Assembly: GCF_000092045.1 (NCBI RefSeq)
Contig: NC_007761.1
Location: 2,235,001-2,299,000, forward strand
Direction: 5' to 3'
DNA: 64,000 nucleotides
Origin: Rhizobium etli CFN 42
Lineage (GTDB): Bacteria > Pseudomonadota > Alphaproteobacteria > Rhizobiales > Rhizobiaceae
The notes beneath the pieces are model-generated. The model did not search any database, was not told the origin of the DNA, and saw only the letters and a list, made by a program, of their open reading frames with translations. Below, piece after piece: positions 56,347 through 64,000 of this stretch (positions within the stretch are counted from its first letter, which is position 1; every line of letters begins with the position of its first letter). The translations under genes and the position numbers were made by a program.

Positions 56347-56835
56347 TTACTGTCCCGTCGGGACGCCGGAAGGCTGAGCCGGCGCCGGCGCGGCCGGAGC
56401 TGCGGGCGTTGCCGGGGCAGTTGCTGCCGGAGCAGTCGTTGAAGGCGCGGTGGCTGCCGGAGCCTGTGGTGCGGGCGCAGCCGCACCACTGCTCGGAACG
56501 CCATTGCCGGCCGGCTGGCTCGCCGGAGCCTGTGCACCGCCGCCGAGCGAATCGAGAATGCCGTTGCCCTGGCCGCTCGTCGCGGGGATGCGGTTGAGGA
56601 TGTCGCTCGGACGACCCTCGTAACGCGTCAATATGCCGAGGCCAAGCGAGGTCAGGAAGAACAAGGTCGCAAGGATCGCGGTTGTACGGGTCAGCGCATT
56701 GGCCGTGCCGCGGGCCGACATGAAGCCCGAACCGCCGCCGATGCCGAGGCCGCCGCCTTCCGAGCGCTGGATGAGCACGACGCCGACGAGGGCGAGCACA
56801 ATCATGAGATGGATGACAATCAATACTGTCTGCAT
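56347..56835 (-). CDS. secG: Preprotein translocase subunit SecG
   Basis: 162 aa. Two helices (VLIVIHLMIVLALVGVVLIQ and TTAILATLFFLTSLGLGIL) flank the SEGGGLGIGGGSGFMSARGT loop typical of SecG. The C-terminal 75 residues form an Ala/Pro-rich, low-complexity tail far longer than in E. coli SecG (110 aa in all) but usual in rhizobia. It supports SecYEG-dependent export. Between tpiA and pyrG, with its own terminator. Confidence 0.93.
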   Translation of the reverse strand: MQTVLIVIHLMIVLALVGVVLIQRSEGGGLGIGGGSGFMSARGTANALTRTTAILATLFFLTSLGLGILTRYEGRPSDILNRIPATSGQGNGILDSLGGGAQAPASQPAGNGVPSSGAAAPAPQAPAATAPSTTAPAATAPATPAAPAAPAPAQPSGVPTGQ

Positions 56836-56953
56836 GGGTCCAGTCCTGCCCGTGTGGAGACGGACATAAATATGAATTCTGGCGGCTCTTTACATGAGGC
56901 TCTCGCCTATTCCAAGCCCTTCTGCCGGAATAAACCGAGCTATGAACAATGCG

Positions 56954-57724
56954 TCAGGCGAGCAGCGCCTCATAGGCCCGGTAAATGGCGAGGAAGTCGG
57001 CGGCTTTCAAGCTCGCTCCGCCGATCAGCGCGCCGTCGACATTGGCGATGCCCAACAGTTCCCCGGCATTGGCGGGCTTGACGGAGCCGCCATAGAGAAG
57101 CCGCATCTTGCGGCCTTCGTCGCCGAAGCGGGAGACGAGCTCCGCACGCATGAAGGCATGCGCCTTCTCGACATCCCCTGATGTCGGCGTGACCCCGGTG
57201 CCGATCGCCCAGATCGGCTCGTAGGCGATGACTGTGTTTTCGGCTGTTGCGGCATCGGGAACCGAGGCGGAAAGCTGGCGCTTGATGACGTCGAGCTCCT
57301 GCCCGGCGCGGCGTTCGTCAGCCGTCTCGCCGATGCAGATGATCGCGGTGAGCTCGGCAGCGAAAGCCGCCTCCGCTTTAGCGCGGACCAGATGATCCGT
57401 CTCGGCATGGTCGGTGCGACGCTCGGAATGGCCGACAATCACGTACGTGCCGAAGCTATCGGCGATCATCTCGGCGGAAATGTCGCCGGTATGCGCGCCC
57501 GACGGCTTCTGGTGGCAGTCCTGCGCGCCGATCGCCAGCGGGCTGTCGGTGCAGAGCGCGGTCGCCACGTAGAGCAGCGTCGTCGGCGGGCAGATCAGCG
57601 CCTCGACCTTGTCGGCGAGCGGCGGGCGAACACCCTCGGCGATCGCCTTGATCTGATCCAGGGAGGCACGCGTGCCGTTCATTTTCCAATTTCCCGCCAC
57701 CAGCGGGCGCACGTCAGGTGTCAT
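56954..57724 (-). CDS. tpiA: Triosephosphate isomerase
   Basis: 256 aa from the ATG at 57724. Motifs: [10 protein letters not shown] with the catalytic Lys, VIVGHSERR (His) and [12 protein letters not shown] (catalytic Glu), then [15 protein letters not shown]. It interconverts glyceraldehyde-3-phosphate and DHAP in glycolysis/gluconeogenesis. About 120 bp upstream of secG on the same strand. Rhizobia often have a second triosephosphate isomerase (tpiB) for erythritol use; this is the housekeeping type by context. Confidence 0.96.
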   Translation of the reverse strand: MTPDVRPLVAGNWKMNGTRASLDQIKAIAEGVRPPLADKVEALICPPTTLLYVATALCTDSPLAIGAQDCHQKPSGAHTGDISAEMIADSFGTYVIVGHSERRTDHAETDHLVRAKAEAAFAAELTAIICIGETADERRAGQELDVIKRQLSASVPDAATAENTVIAYEPIWAIGTGVTPTSGDVEKAHAFMRAELVSRFGDEGRKMRLLYGGSVKPANAGELLGIANVDGALIGGASLKAADFLAIYRAYEALLA

Positions 57725-57851
57725 GCCGGCCTTCCACAAACTTCATATCCCCGGCCGCATTATCAAAAGCTTGCGGCAAAGAAAAGCATCAAGCCCCTGA
57801 CGTAACGGGAATCTCTGCGATCTCGGGCATATTTCTGCCGTAAGACGGCCG

Positions 57852-58751
57852 TTATGCGGCAAGAATCCAGTTCAGGACCCTGCGCCAGTCGATCATTCGG
57901 ATCGGCGTTCCGTGATTACCTGTCTGAAATAGCGTGAAGCGCGTCGGATATTTTGCCTTGCGCAGGCTCTCGAACAGCGCCTGCTGGTCTGTCGCCGCAT
58001 AGACCGGATCGCGGCTGCCATGCGCGAACCAGAGCGGCAGCTTCGCCTTGCAGAAGGCGCTTCTGGCGAAATCCGTATCGGTGACGCCGCTCAGAATCAA
58101 CATGCCCTTCAACCGCTTGACGCTGACCTCGTCACGCGCGATGCCCCAGCAGACCTGACTGCCCATGGAGGCGCAGGACAGGATCACCGGCCGGCCGGGC
58201 GATTGCGCGCTGGCATAGCGGATGAGGCCTTCGATCGCGGCAACGCCGTTGCTGTCGAAGCTCCTGACCGTCGGCGAATAATAAACCCCGCCATTGCCGG
58301 CGACGAGGTTTTTCAGCCGGTTGAAATTGCCGCCGAAGCTGTAATCATTGGCCCCGAGCCGGCGGTCGCCGTCGCGGCCATGAATGAAAATCACAGTGAA
58401 GGCGGCATTCGCCGCCGGTCCCACCCTGGTGACATCGAGCCTGATGCCGTCGAGTGAAAGGGTTTCATCCGCCTGGGCCTTGCGGATGCCGAGCGCTACA
58501 TATTTCTGCTGCGCCCGCTTCTCCGGGATCTGGTCGCGGCCGTTGATATCGCGCATCTCGTCATAATCGACGACCTCAAAGGCGCCGCCGTCGCTAGTCT
58601 GCAGCACAGACTGCTTCGAAAACAGGTCGTCCTTGAAAGGCGGCAGGGCGTCGGCCGCCCGTGCCGGTCCGCCGGCCGAAAGGATGGTTGCGGACAAGAA
58701 AAAGGCCGCAATTACGGTGATAACGGTGCAATCACTTGTGGACATTCGCAT
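57852..58751 (-). CDS. Secreted alpha/beta hydrolase-like protein
   Basis: 299 aa from the ATG at 58751; a second ATG lies six bases in. Signal peptide ends around ARAAD (about residue 33). Oxyanion/HG-type FIHGRDGDRR, nucleophile elbow ILSCASMGSQVCWG (Ser in S-x-G context: SMGS), and late Asp (HGSRDPVY) and His (TGNHGTPIRM) complete the triad. It would act in the periplasm on an ester or peptide substrate. No operon partner; divergent from parE. Confidence 0.78.
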   Translation of the reverse strand: MRMSTSDCTVITVIAAFFLSATILSAGGPARAADALPPFKDDLFSKQSVLQTSDGGAFEVVDYDEMRDINGRDQIPEKRAQQKYVALGIRKAQADETLSLDGIRLDVTRVGPAANAAFTVIFIHGRDGDRRLGANDYSFGGNFNRLKNLVAGNGGVYYSPTVRSFDSNGVAAIEGLIRYASAQSPGRPVILSCASMGSQVCWGIARDEVSVKRLKGMLILSGVTDTDFARSAFCKAKLPLWFAHGSRDPVYAATDQQALFESLRKAKYPTRFTLFQTGNHGTPIRMIDWRRVLNWILAA

Positions 58752-58969
58752 GCGGATGGTTTCCTGAAGCCTGCCGCCGCTTGCCATTCCGCGCCCGGCA
58801 ACGCAAATCATGTGTTAAAGCCGCCAAACCGGCGGTGTCGCGTATTTCGGTGCTTTCTGGCAGAATCTGCCTGATTCGCAAACGTGACATGAAATGCGGT
58901 GATTTTGGGCCGGCGGCGGATGCAAGCCCCAAGCCAGACCCAAGACAGGATGAAGATCTGAACGGCCCC

Positions 58970-61057
58970 ATGGACGACAGCAACGACCTTTTTTCCGGAC
59001 TGCCCCTCTCCGAAAAACGCGAGGAGGCGCAGAAGCCAGCCGCGCCGAGCGAACGTCCGTCGGCGGCCGCCCCCATGACGGCCGTGCCCTCGACGCCGAC
59101 GCGCCCGGCACCTGTCGCCTCGAACGCGGATGACTATGGCGCCTCGTCGATCCGGGTCCTGGAAGGGCTCGAGCCGGTGCGCATGCGTCCGGGCATGTAT
59201 ATCGGCGGCACCGACGAAAAGGCGCTGCATCACCTCTTCGCCGAGGTCATCGACAACGCGATGGACGAGGCGGTTGCCGGACACGCCAATTTCATCGAGG
59301 TGCATCTCGATCTGCAGGGCTATCTCACCGTCACCGACAACGGCCGCGGCATTCCGGTCGAGAACCATCCGCAGGTGCCGGGCAAGTCGACACTCGAAGT
59401 CATCATGACCAAGCTGCATGCCGGCGGTAAATTCGACGGCAAGGCCTACGAGACATCGGGCGGCCTGCACGGCGTCGGCGTTTCGGTGGTCAACGCGCTC
59501 TCCGACTTCCTCGAGGTCGAGGTGGCGCGAAACCGCAAGCTTTACCGCCAGCGCTTTTCCCGCGGCCTGCCGCAGGGTGGGCTCGAAGAACTGGGCGACG
59601 TCCACAATCGCCGCGGCACCCGCGTGCGCTTCCATCCCGACCCCCAGATATTTGGGGACCACATGAAGTTCGAGGCCGCCCGCGTCTTTCGCATGGCGCG
59701 CTCGAAGGCCTACCTCTTCGGCGGCGTCGAGATCCGCTGGAGCTGCGAGCCTGGCGTACTGCCGGAAGGGTCGGAGGTGCCCGACAAGGCCACCTTCCAT
59801 TTCCCCGGCGGCCTCAAGGACTATCTCCAGGCGACGATGGGCAAGGAATTCACCGTCACCCGCGAAATCTTCGCCGGCAAGACGGAGAAGGCCAGCGGCC
59901 ACGGTTCGATGGAATGGGCGATCACCTGGTATGGCGGCGACCCGCAGGTGCATTCCTATTGCAACACCATCCCGACGCCTGAAGGCGGCACACATGAGGC
60001 CGGCCTGCGCATCGCGCTGACCAAGGGCCTGAAGGCCTATGCCGAGCTGACCCAGAACAAGCGCGCTGCCCAGATCACCACCGACGACGTGATGATCTCG
60101 GCGGTCGGCATGCTGTCGGTTTTCATCCGCGAGCCGGAATTCGTCGGCCAGACCAAGGACAAGCTTGCGACGGTCGAGGCCCAGCGCATCGTCGAGAATG
60201 CGCTGCGCGACCCTTTCGACCACTATCTTGCCGACAACCCGAACGAAGCGGCCAAACTGCTCGACTGGGTGATCGAGCGCGCCGAGGAGCGGCTGCGCCG
60301 CCGCAAGGAAAAGGAAGTCAACCGCAAGACGGCGGTGCGCAAGCTGCGCCTGCCCGGCAAGCTTGCCGACTGCTCGCAGAACACCGCCGAAGGCGCCGAA
60401 CTCTTCATCGTCGAGGGCGATTCGGCGGGTGGCTCAGCCAAGCAGGCGCGCAACCGCGCCAACCAGGCGATCCTTCCGCTCCGCGGCAAGATCCTCAACG
60501 TCGCCAGCGCCGGCCGCGAAAAATTCGGCGCCAACCAGCAGCTTGCCGACCTTATCCAGGCGCTCGGCTGCGGCACGCGCTCGAAATACCGTCAGGAAGA
60601 TCTGCGCTATGAGCGCATCATCGTCATGACCGATGCCGACGTCGACGGCGCCCACATCGCTTCGCTGCTCATCACCTTCTTCTATCAGGAGATGCCGGAA
60701 CTGGTGCGCGGCGGTCACCTCTTCCTCGCCGTGCCGCCGCTCTATAAGATCACCCAAGGGGCGAAATCCGCCTACGCCCGCGACGACAATCATCGCGCCG
60801 AACTGATGCAGACGGAATTCAAGGGCAAGGCCAAGGTGGAGATCAGCCGCTTCAAAGGTCTCGGCGAAATGATGCCCGCCCAGCTCAAGGAAACCACCAT
60901 GGATCCGGCCAAGCGCACCCTGCTCCGGGTGCTGATCGACGAGGTGGATTTCGAAGGCACCCGCAGCGCCGTCGACGATCTGATGGGCACCAAGCCCGAA
61001 GCCCGCTTCCGCTTCATCCAGGAGCGTGCAGCCTTCGCCGAAAACCTTGATATTTAA
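58970..61057 (+). CDS. parE: DNA topoisomerase IV subunit B
   Basis: 695 aa from the ATG at 58970 (the frame is open further upstream without homology). An unusually long N-terminal linker of about 60 residues precedes the GHKL ATPase: VIDNAMDEAVAG, TVTDNGRGIPVE, TSGGLHGVGVSVVNALS. The TOPRIM domain includes IVEGDSAGGSAKQARN, IMTDADVDGAH, and the C-terminal PAQLKETTMDPAKRTLL. The sequence is ParE-like rather than GyrB-like, lacking the GyrB insert and with the RYERIIVMTDADVDGAHI pattern. It decatenates daughter chromosomes with ParC, encoded elsewhere. Confidence 0.94.
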   Translation: MDDSNDLFSGLPLSEKREEAQKPAAPSERPSAAAPMTAVPSTPTRPAPVASNADDYGASSIRVLEGLEPVRMRPGMYIGGTDEKALHHLFAEVIDNAMDEAVAGHANFIEVHLDLQGYLTVTDNGRGIPVENHPQVPGKSTLEVIMTKLHAGGKFDGKAYETSGGLHGVGVSVVNALSDFLEVEVARNRKLYRQRFSRGLPQGGLEELGDVHNRRGTRVRFHPDPQIFGDHMKFEAARVFRMARSKAYLFGGVEIRWSCEPGVLPEGSEVPDKATFHFPGGLKDYLQATMGKEFTVTREIFAGKTEKASGHGSMEWAITWYGGDPQVHSYCNTIPTPEGGTHEAGLRIALTKGLKAYAELTQNKRAAQITTDDVMISAVGMLSVFIREPEFVGQTKDKLATVEAQRIVENALRDPFDHYLADNPNEAAKLLDWVIERAEERLRRRKEKEVNRKTAVRKLRLPGKLADCSQNTAEGAELFIVEGDSAGGSAKQARNRANQAILPLRGKILNVASAGREKFGANQQLADLIQALGCGTRSKYRQEDLRYERIIVMTDADVDGAHIASLLITFFYQEMPELVRGGHLFLAVPPLYKITQGAKSAYARDDNHRAELMQTEFKGKAKVEISRFKGLGEMMPAQLKETTMDPAKRTLLRVLIDEVDFEGTRSAVDDLMGTKPEARFRFIQERAAFAENLDI

Positions 61058-61167
61058 ACACCTCTCAGGCGCGCCGAACGATCTGACAGATACGCCCGGC
61101 GCGTCGCATTTTAGCATCTGCGATTTCACGAAACTGAAGCGGACGGCGCGCGACCGCCCCAGGGAAT

Positions 61168-61398
61168 GGCGCCATCCGCTCACTCGCCAAGATCGACCTG
61201 CCAGTCGTCCCTGCCTGCAAGAGCCAGATACTCGACCTCAGAGCAATTGGCCTCGTTCCCGACAATATCGAGGCGATGTCGCTCGGCAAGGCCGAGGACG
61301 GTGCCGGCGTCCTCATCCTCGGCTCCGACAATAATTTCTCGACCACTCAGAAGACGCAATTCTACGCCTTCAAGGTTCTCAGCCGCCCGCGGCAGTAA
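61168..61398 (+). pseudogene. C-terminal fragment of an esterase-like/phytase-like protein
   Basis: A plus-strand frame without a usable start reads GAIRSLAKIDLPVVPACKSQ and then LVPDNIEAMSLG, VLILGSDNNFST and TQFYAFKVL before TAA at 61396. This matches the end of the 'esterase-like activity of phytase' family (DNIEGM-G ... LVSDDNF). No N-terminal part lies upstream because parE ends at 61057. It looks like the remnant of a deleted gene. Confidence 0.55.
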
Positions 61399-61513
61399 GA
61401 CGACGTGTCTGACGGCCGAATAATGATGCTTTATATCAGCTTTCACGGCGCGGACCTTGAAACCGCCGGGTTCATGGCCCATAACCAGAGTACAAGAATA
61501 AAAAGAGGCGCGG

Positions 61514-62716
61514 GTGGGTGTGTTCGACCGTCAGAAAAGCAATCATGAGCCGCGATGGCTGGGGCCATCGGCGCCGACGCGCACACCGCTGATTCCCTCC
61601 ATTTCGGCGGCGCGATGGCTGCTGGTGCTGGTCGTCGCCGCCGGAGTCTACTTCTTCTACGGTTTCCTCGTGCCGGTGCTTGCGGCCCTGGTCATCGGCT
61701 TTGCCAGCTGGCCGCTCTATCGCAAGCTGCTTTCCCGCGTCGGGGGCAATACGACGATCGCCGCGACCATCGCCATCGTTATGATCGTTACCTTCCTGGT
61801 CATTCCGATCGGGCTCGCGGTCACCTATACGACGGGCGAGGTGCGAAACTGGGTCACGTGGGCGATACACGCCAACCGCACTGGCGCCGCGACGCCAGAC
61901 TGGATCGTCGCGCTGCCCTGGGCAGGAGCCTATCTGGATGACGTCTGGACAAAATATATCGGCAGTCCCGGCGCCTTGGGGGAACTCATTCAAGCGGTTA
62001 GCGGCGCCAATATCGGCAACATCTATCGCGCCCTGCTGGCAGCCGGCGGTGGAGCCTTCCACCTTCTGCTGACGCTGCTCTTCATGCTGATCGCGCTGTT
62101 CTTCGTCTACCGCGACGGCTTCTCCTTCTCCAAGCAGATCGACATGCTGGGCGAACGCATCCTGCCGAACCGCTGGGAGCGCATTTCCCGCGTCGTTCCG
62201 GCAACGATCAGTTCCACCGTCATGGGCATGACGCTGATTGCGATCGGCGAAGGCATTGTGCTCGGCGTGGCATATTGGATTGCCGGTGTGCCGTCGCCGG
62301 TAACGCTTGGCGTACTAACGGGCGTGATGGCGCTGATACCGGGCGGCGCGCCGCTCTCCTTCACGCTGGTTTCCGTCTATCTCCTGGCAAGCGGCTCGCA
62401 TGCCGCGGGCATCGCCCTCTTCGTCTGGGGTACTGTCGAACTCTTCATCGTCGACAAGACCCTGCGGCCGAAGCTCGTCGGCGGCCCGATCAAGCTGCCC
62501 TTCCTGCCGACCTTTTTCGGCCTTATCGGCGGGGTCAAGACAATGGGCTTTCTCGGCCTCTTCATCGGCCCGGTGCTGATGGCGCTGATCGTCGCAATCT
62601 GGCGCGAATGGATTCATGAGGCCCGCAATGCCGAGAGCGGCGAGAAGCTCCCGCAGATCGTCATCGACGAACAGGCCCCGCCATCCAAGCCGATCCCCCG
62701 CGTTGCGGAAGGCTGA
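61514..62716 (+). CDS. AI-2E-family (PF01594) membrane transporter
   Basis: 400 aa from a GTG at 61514. Eight or so helices with the family pattern: LVPVLAALVIGFASWPLY, LLTLLFMLIALFFVYRDG, VTLGVLTGVMALIPGGAPLS and LPTFFGLIGGVKTMGFLGLF. Members export small molecules or act as Na+/H+-type carriers; the AI-2 role is proven for few. Single gene after the degraded esterase fragment. Confidence 0.88.
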   Translation: MGVFDRQKSNHEPRWLGPSAPTRTPLIPSISAARWLLVLVVAAGVYFFYGFLVPVLAALVIGFASWPLYRKLLSRVGGNTTIAATIAIVMIVTFLVIPIGLAVTYTTGEVRNWVTWAIHANRTGAATPDWIVALPWAGAYLDDVWTKYIGSPGALGELIQAVSGANIGNIYRALLAAGGGAFHLLLTLLFMLIALFFVYRDGFSFSKQIDMLGERILPNRWERISRVVPATISSTVMGMTLIAIGEGIVLGVAYWIAGVPSPVTLGVLTGVMALIPGGAPLSFTLVSVYLLASGSHAAGIALFVWGTVELFIVDKTLRPKLVGGPIKLPFLPTFFGLIGGVKTMGFLGLFIGPVLMALIVAIWREWIHEARNAESGEKLPQIVIDEQAPPSKPIPRVAEG

Positions 62717-62733
62717 CCTGCCTTCGCAAACTG

Positions 62734-63192
62734 CTATCCCAGCCGCTTTTCCATGAACAGGCTGAGCGGATCCGGCAGATAGGTGCCGAAAGCCTCGATC
62801 TCCCGATATCCGTATTTGCGGTAGAGGGCGATCGCCTCCGGCTGGTAGATGCCGGTCTCGAGTCGGATCGCCGTCAGCCGCTTTTCCCTCGCGTTCGCCT
62901 CCAGCGCATTCATCAACCGGCTCGCGATCCTCAAGCCCCTCGCCTGCGGGTCAACGAACATGCGCTTGATCTCCGCCGTGCCGTTGCCGGCCTCGACCAG
63001 CGCGCAGCATCCGACGATCGCCCCCTCATTGCGGGCGACGAAGAAGCTTACCGAAGGTTTCTCCAGCGAGGAGAGATCGACCATGTGGTTGCTCTCCGCG
63101 GGATAAAGTGACGCTGCATAGGCGTCGGAAAGATCGAGCAGGCGAATGACGCCGTCCTGGCGCGGCGGCTCCTGGGCGATGGTGACGGACAT
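62734..63192 (-). CDS. GNAT-family N-acetyltransferase
   Basis: 152 aa from the ATG at 63192. Acetyl-CoA-binding region IKRMFVDPQARGLRIASRLM, with GLRIAS in the usual R/Q-x-x-G-x-A position, and the C-terminal QPEAIALYRKYGYRE motif. It resembles PhnO/YsnE-like acetyltransferases. The acceptor is unknown. It converges with the AI-2E gene (17 bp) and is divergent from the following hypothetical gene. Confidence 0.88.
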   Translation of the reverse strand: MSVTIAQEPPRQDGVIRLLDLSDAYAASLYPAESNHMVDLSSLEKPSVSFFVARNEGAIVGCCALVEAGNGTAEIKRMFVDPQARGLRIASRLMNALEANAREKRLTAIRLETGIYQPEAIALYRKYGYREIEAFGTYLPDPLSLFMEKRLG

Positions 63193-63322
63193 GATGGTTT
63201 CCAATGTTTGCGGGAGATGCAAATTTCTGCTGACATGACGAAGAGTTAATGCCTCCGCCTTCTTTCGGTTGGAATTGCACCGTCTAAGGCGCTTTCAGGT
63301 TCAATAGCCAAGGAGGCAGAAT

Positions 63323-63742
63323 ATGCAAGCGGTGCTCATCGCAATGACCATTCTCGGTTGCGACGATTCCGTCAGCCAATGCAACTATGTCGCGACGGTC
63401 GACAAGCGTTGGGAAACCGTTGCCGCTTGCGATGCCGAAGCCGAACGCCGGCTCAAGGCCTATGCCAATGTCAGCTATCCCTCGGTGATCGCCGTGTGCG
63501 AGGCGCCGAAAGCGCTTGCCGCCGCCGAACCGCCGAAACCGGCGCCCTTGCCTGCCACCGCAGCCAACACCGCTCCTGTGGCACCCGAAGAACCAACAGG
63601 CCTCGCCGGCTTTGCTGAAAACATCGCTGGCCAGGTCCGCGCACATCTGCCATCCGGTCGGGACGTCAAGGAGACGCTTTCCAAACCCGTGCATTTCGTA
63701 TCCGCAAGCTATTCCTGGGTGGTGACCCGGCTGAAGGACTAG
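63323..63742 (+). CDS. Conserved-looking hypothetical protein, possibly periplasmic
   Basis: 139 aa with CCAAGGAGG upstream of the ATG. A short hydrophobic start (MQAVLIAMTILG), paired cysteines (CDDSVSQCNYVATVDKRWET, then VAACDAEAERRL) and a Pro/Ala-rich linker (about 68-95) precede a helical C-terminus. The cysteine pattern suggests an oxidised, exported protein. No family recognised. Its stop overlaps the stop of the next, convergent gene (CTAG). Confidence 0.6.
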   Translation: MQAVLIAMTILGCDDSVSQCNYVATVDKRWETVAACDAEAERRLKAYANVSYPSVIAVCEAPKALAAAEPPKPAPLPATAANTAPVAPEEPTGLAGFAENIAGQVRAHLPSGRDVKETLSKPVHFVSASYSWVVTRLKD

Positions 63743-64000
63743 GCCGCCGCAAGCGCCGCATAGACACGGGCCGATTGGCGCTGCTCGGCGACATGAAGCT
63801 TTTCCACCATGTCGAGCAGTTCCCCGGCCGCGCCGTGTGCGCCATGGTGATGGCGGAATTTTTCCAGAAGACGGCCGCCGACAGTGCCCAGCATGCTGCC
63901 CGGCGCCTTTCGAACGGCCTCGCGCCACAGAAGCGTCGCCTCGACGAAGATCACGCTGATATCCCTTGGCAGGCCGGCGGATTCATAGAGGGCGCGCACG
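63739..64000 (-). CDS. Hypothetical protein, 5' end beyond or at the window edge
   Basis: 86 codons are visible ending at 63739. A GTG at 63999 could be the start, but the frame may extend past the window. The protein is helical and Ala/Arg/Glu-rich (VEATLLWREAVRKAPG; LLDMVEKLHVAEQR). No family recognised. Confidence 0.45.
   Translation of the reverse strand, partial: VRALYESAGLPRDISVIFVEATLLWREAVRKAPGSMLGTVGGRLLEKFRHHHGAHGAAGELLDMVEKLHVAEQRQSARVYAALAAA

Overview
The window is chromosomal DNA from a high-GC alphaproteobacterium, most likely the Rhizobium etli / R. leguminosarum group. The evidence is gene order (rlpA-dac-tmk-holB-metG-tatD-MBL hydrolase; ppiD-trpD-trpC-moaC-moeA; pyrG-secG-tpiA), entericidin-type and DUF883-type small stress genes, and sites matching the rhizobial general-stress sigma factor (EcfG/RpoE2) consensus. 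No phage module, CRISPR array, origin or plasmid functions were seen.

Layout. 0-6.6 kb: a truncated MFS exporter, a winged-helix/TolB/TPR regulator, a peroxiredoxin-like protein and a large cyclase-ATPase-TPR protein. 6.7-16.4 kb: a divergent catabolic module around a GntR regulator. One arm encodes an amino-acid/opine-type ABC transporter. The other encodes an agmatinase-family ureohydrolase, a NocT/OccT-like binding protein, a class III aminotransferase, a gamma-glutamyltransferase-family enzyme and an aldehyde dehydrogenase. Together they look suited to import a guanidino compound, remove urea and feed the GABA-type product into succinate. 16.4-18.6 kb: a GGDEF-EAL protein. 18.8-20.9 kb: a small accessory patch with a frameshifted IS30-family element and an AAC(6')-like acetyltransferase. 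21-25.5 kb: an MscS-type channel, stress proteins and a TerC protein.

25.5-34 kb is a housekeeping cluster on the minus strand (DNA metabolism, translation, envelope), interrupted by one plus-strand TauE/SafE permease. 34.5-41.3 kb is a loose region: a cadherin/VCBS-like protein, tRNA-Ser(UGA), a TetR regulator beside a LysR remnant, two transglutaminase-like proteins, several very short membrane proteins, an entericidin, a candidate sRNA and several EcfG-like promoters. It reads as a small general-stress neighbourhood.

41.4-46.9 kb is the ppiD-trpDC-moaC-moeA operon. 46.9-52 kb holds a methyltransferase, a DEAD-box helicase and a FecR/CHASE2-cyclase pair. 52.2-54.5 kb holds two divergent citrate-synthase-family genes: one carries an N-terminal helix-turn-helix, the other has a 1-nt frameshift, and the intergenic region contains nested palindromes. 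54.5-64 kb holds pyrG, secG, tpiA, an alpha/beta hydrolase, parE, a degraded esterase/phytase-like fragment, an AI-2E-family permease, a GNAT enzyme and two hypothetical genes, the last cut by the window end.

The least familiar items are the HTH-citrate synthase with its presumed operator, the stress-promoter/sRNA group at 38-41 kb, and the guanidino/opine-type catabolic module. Functions are inferred from motifs read by eye; no database search was run.
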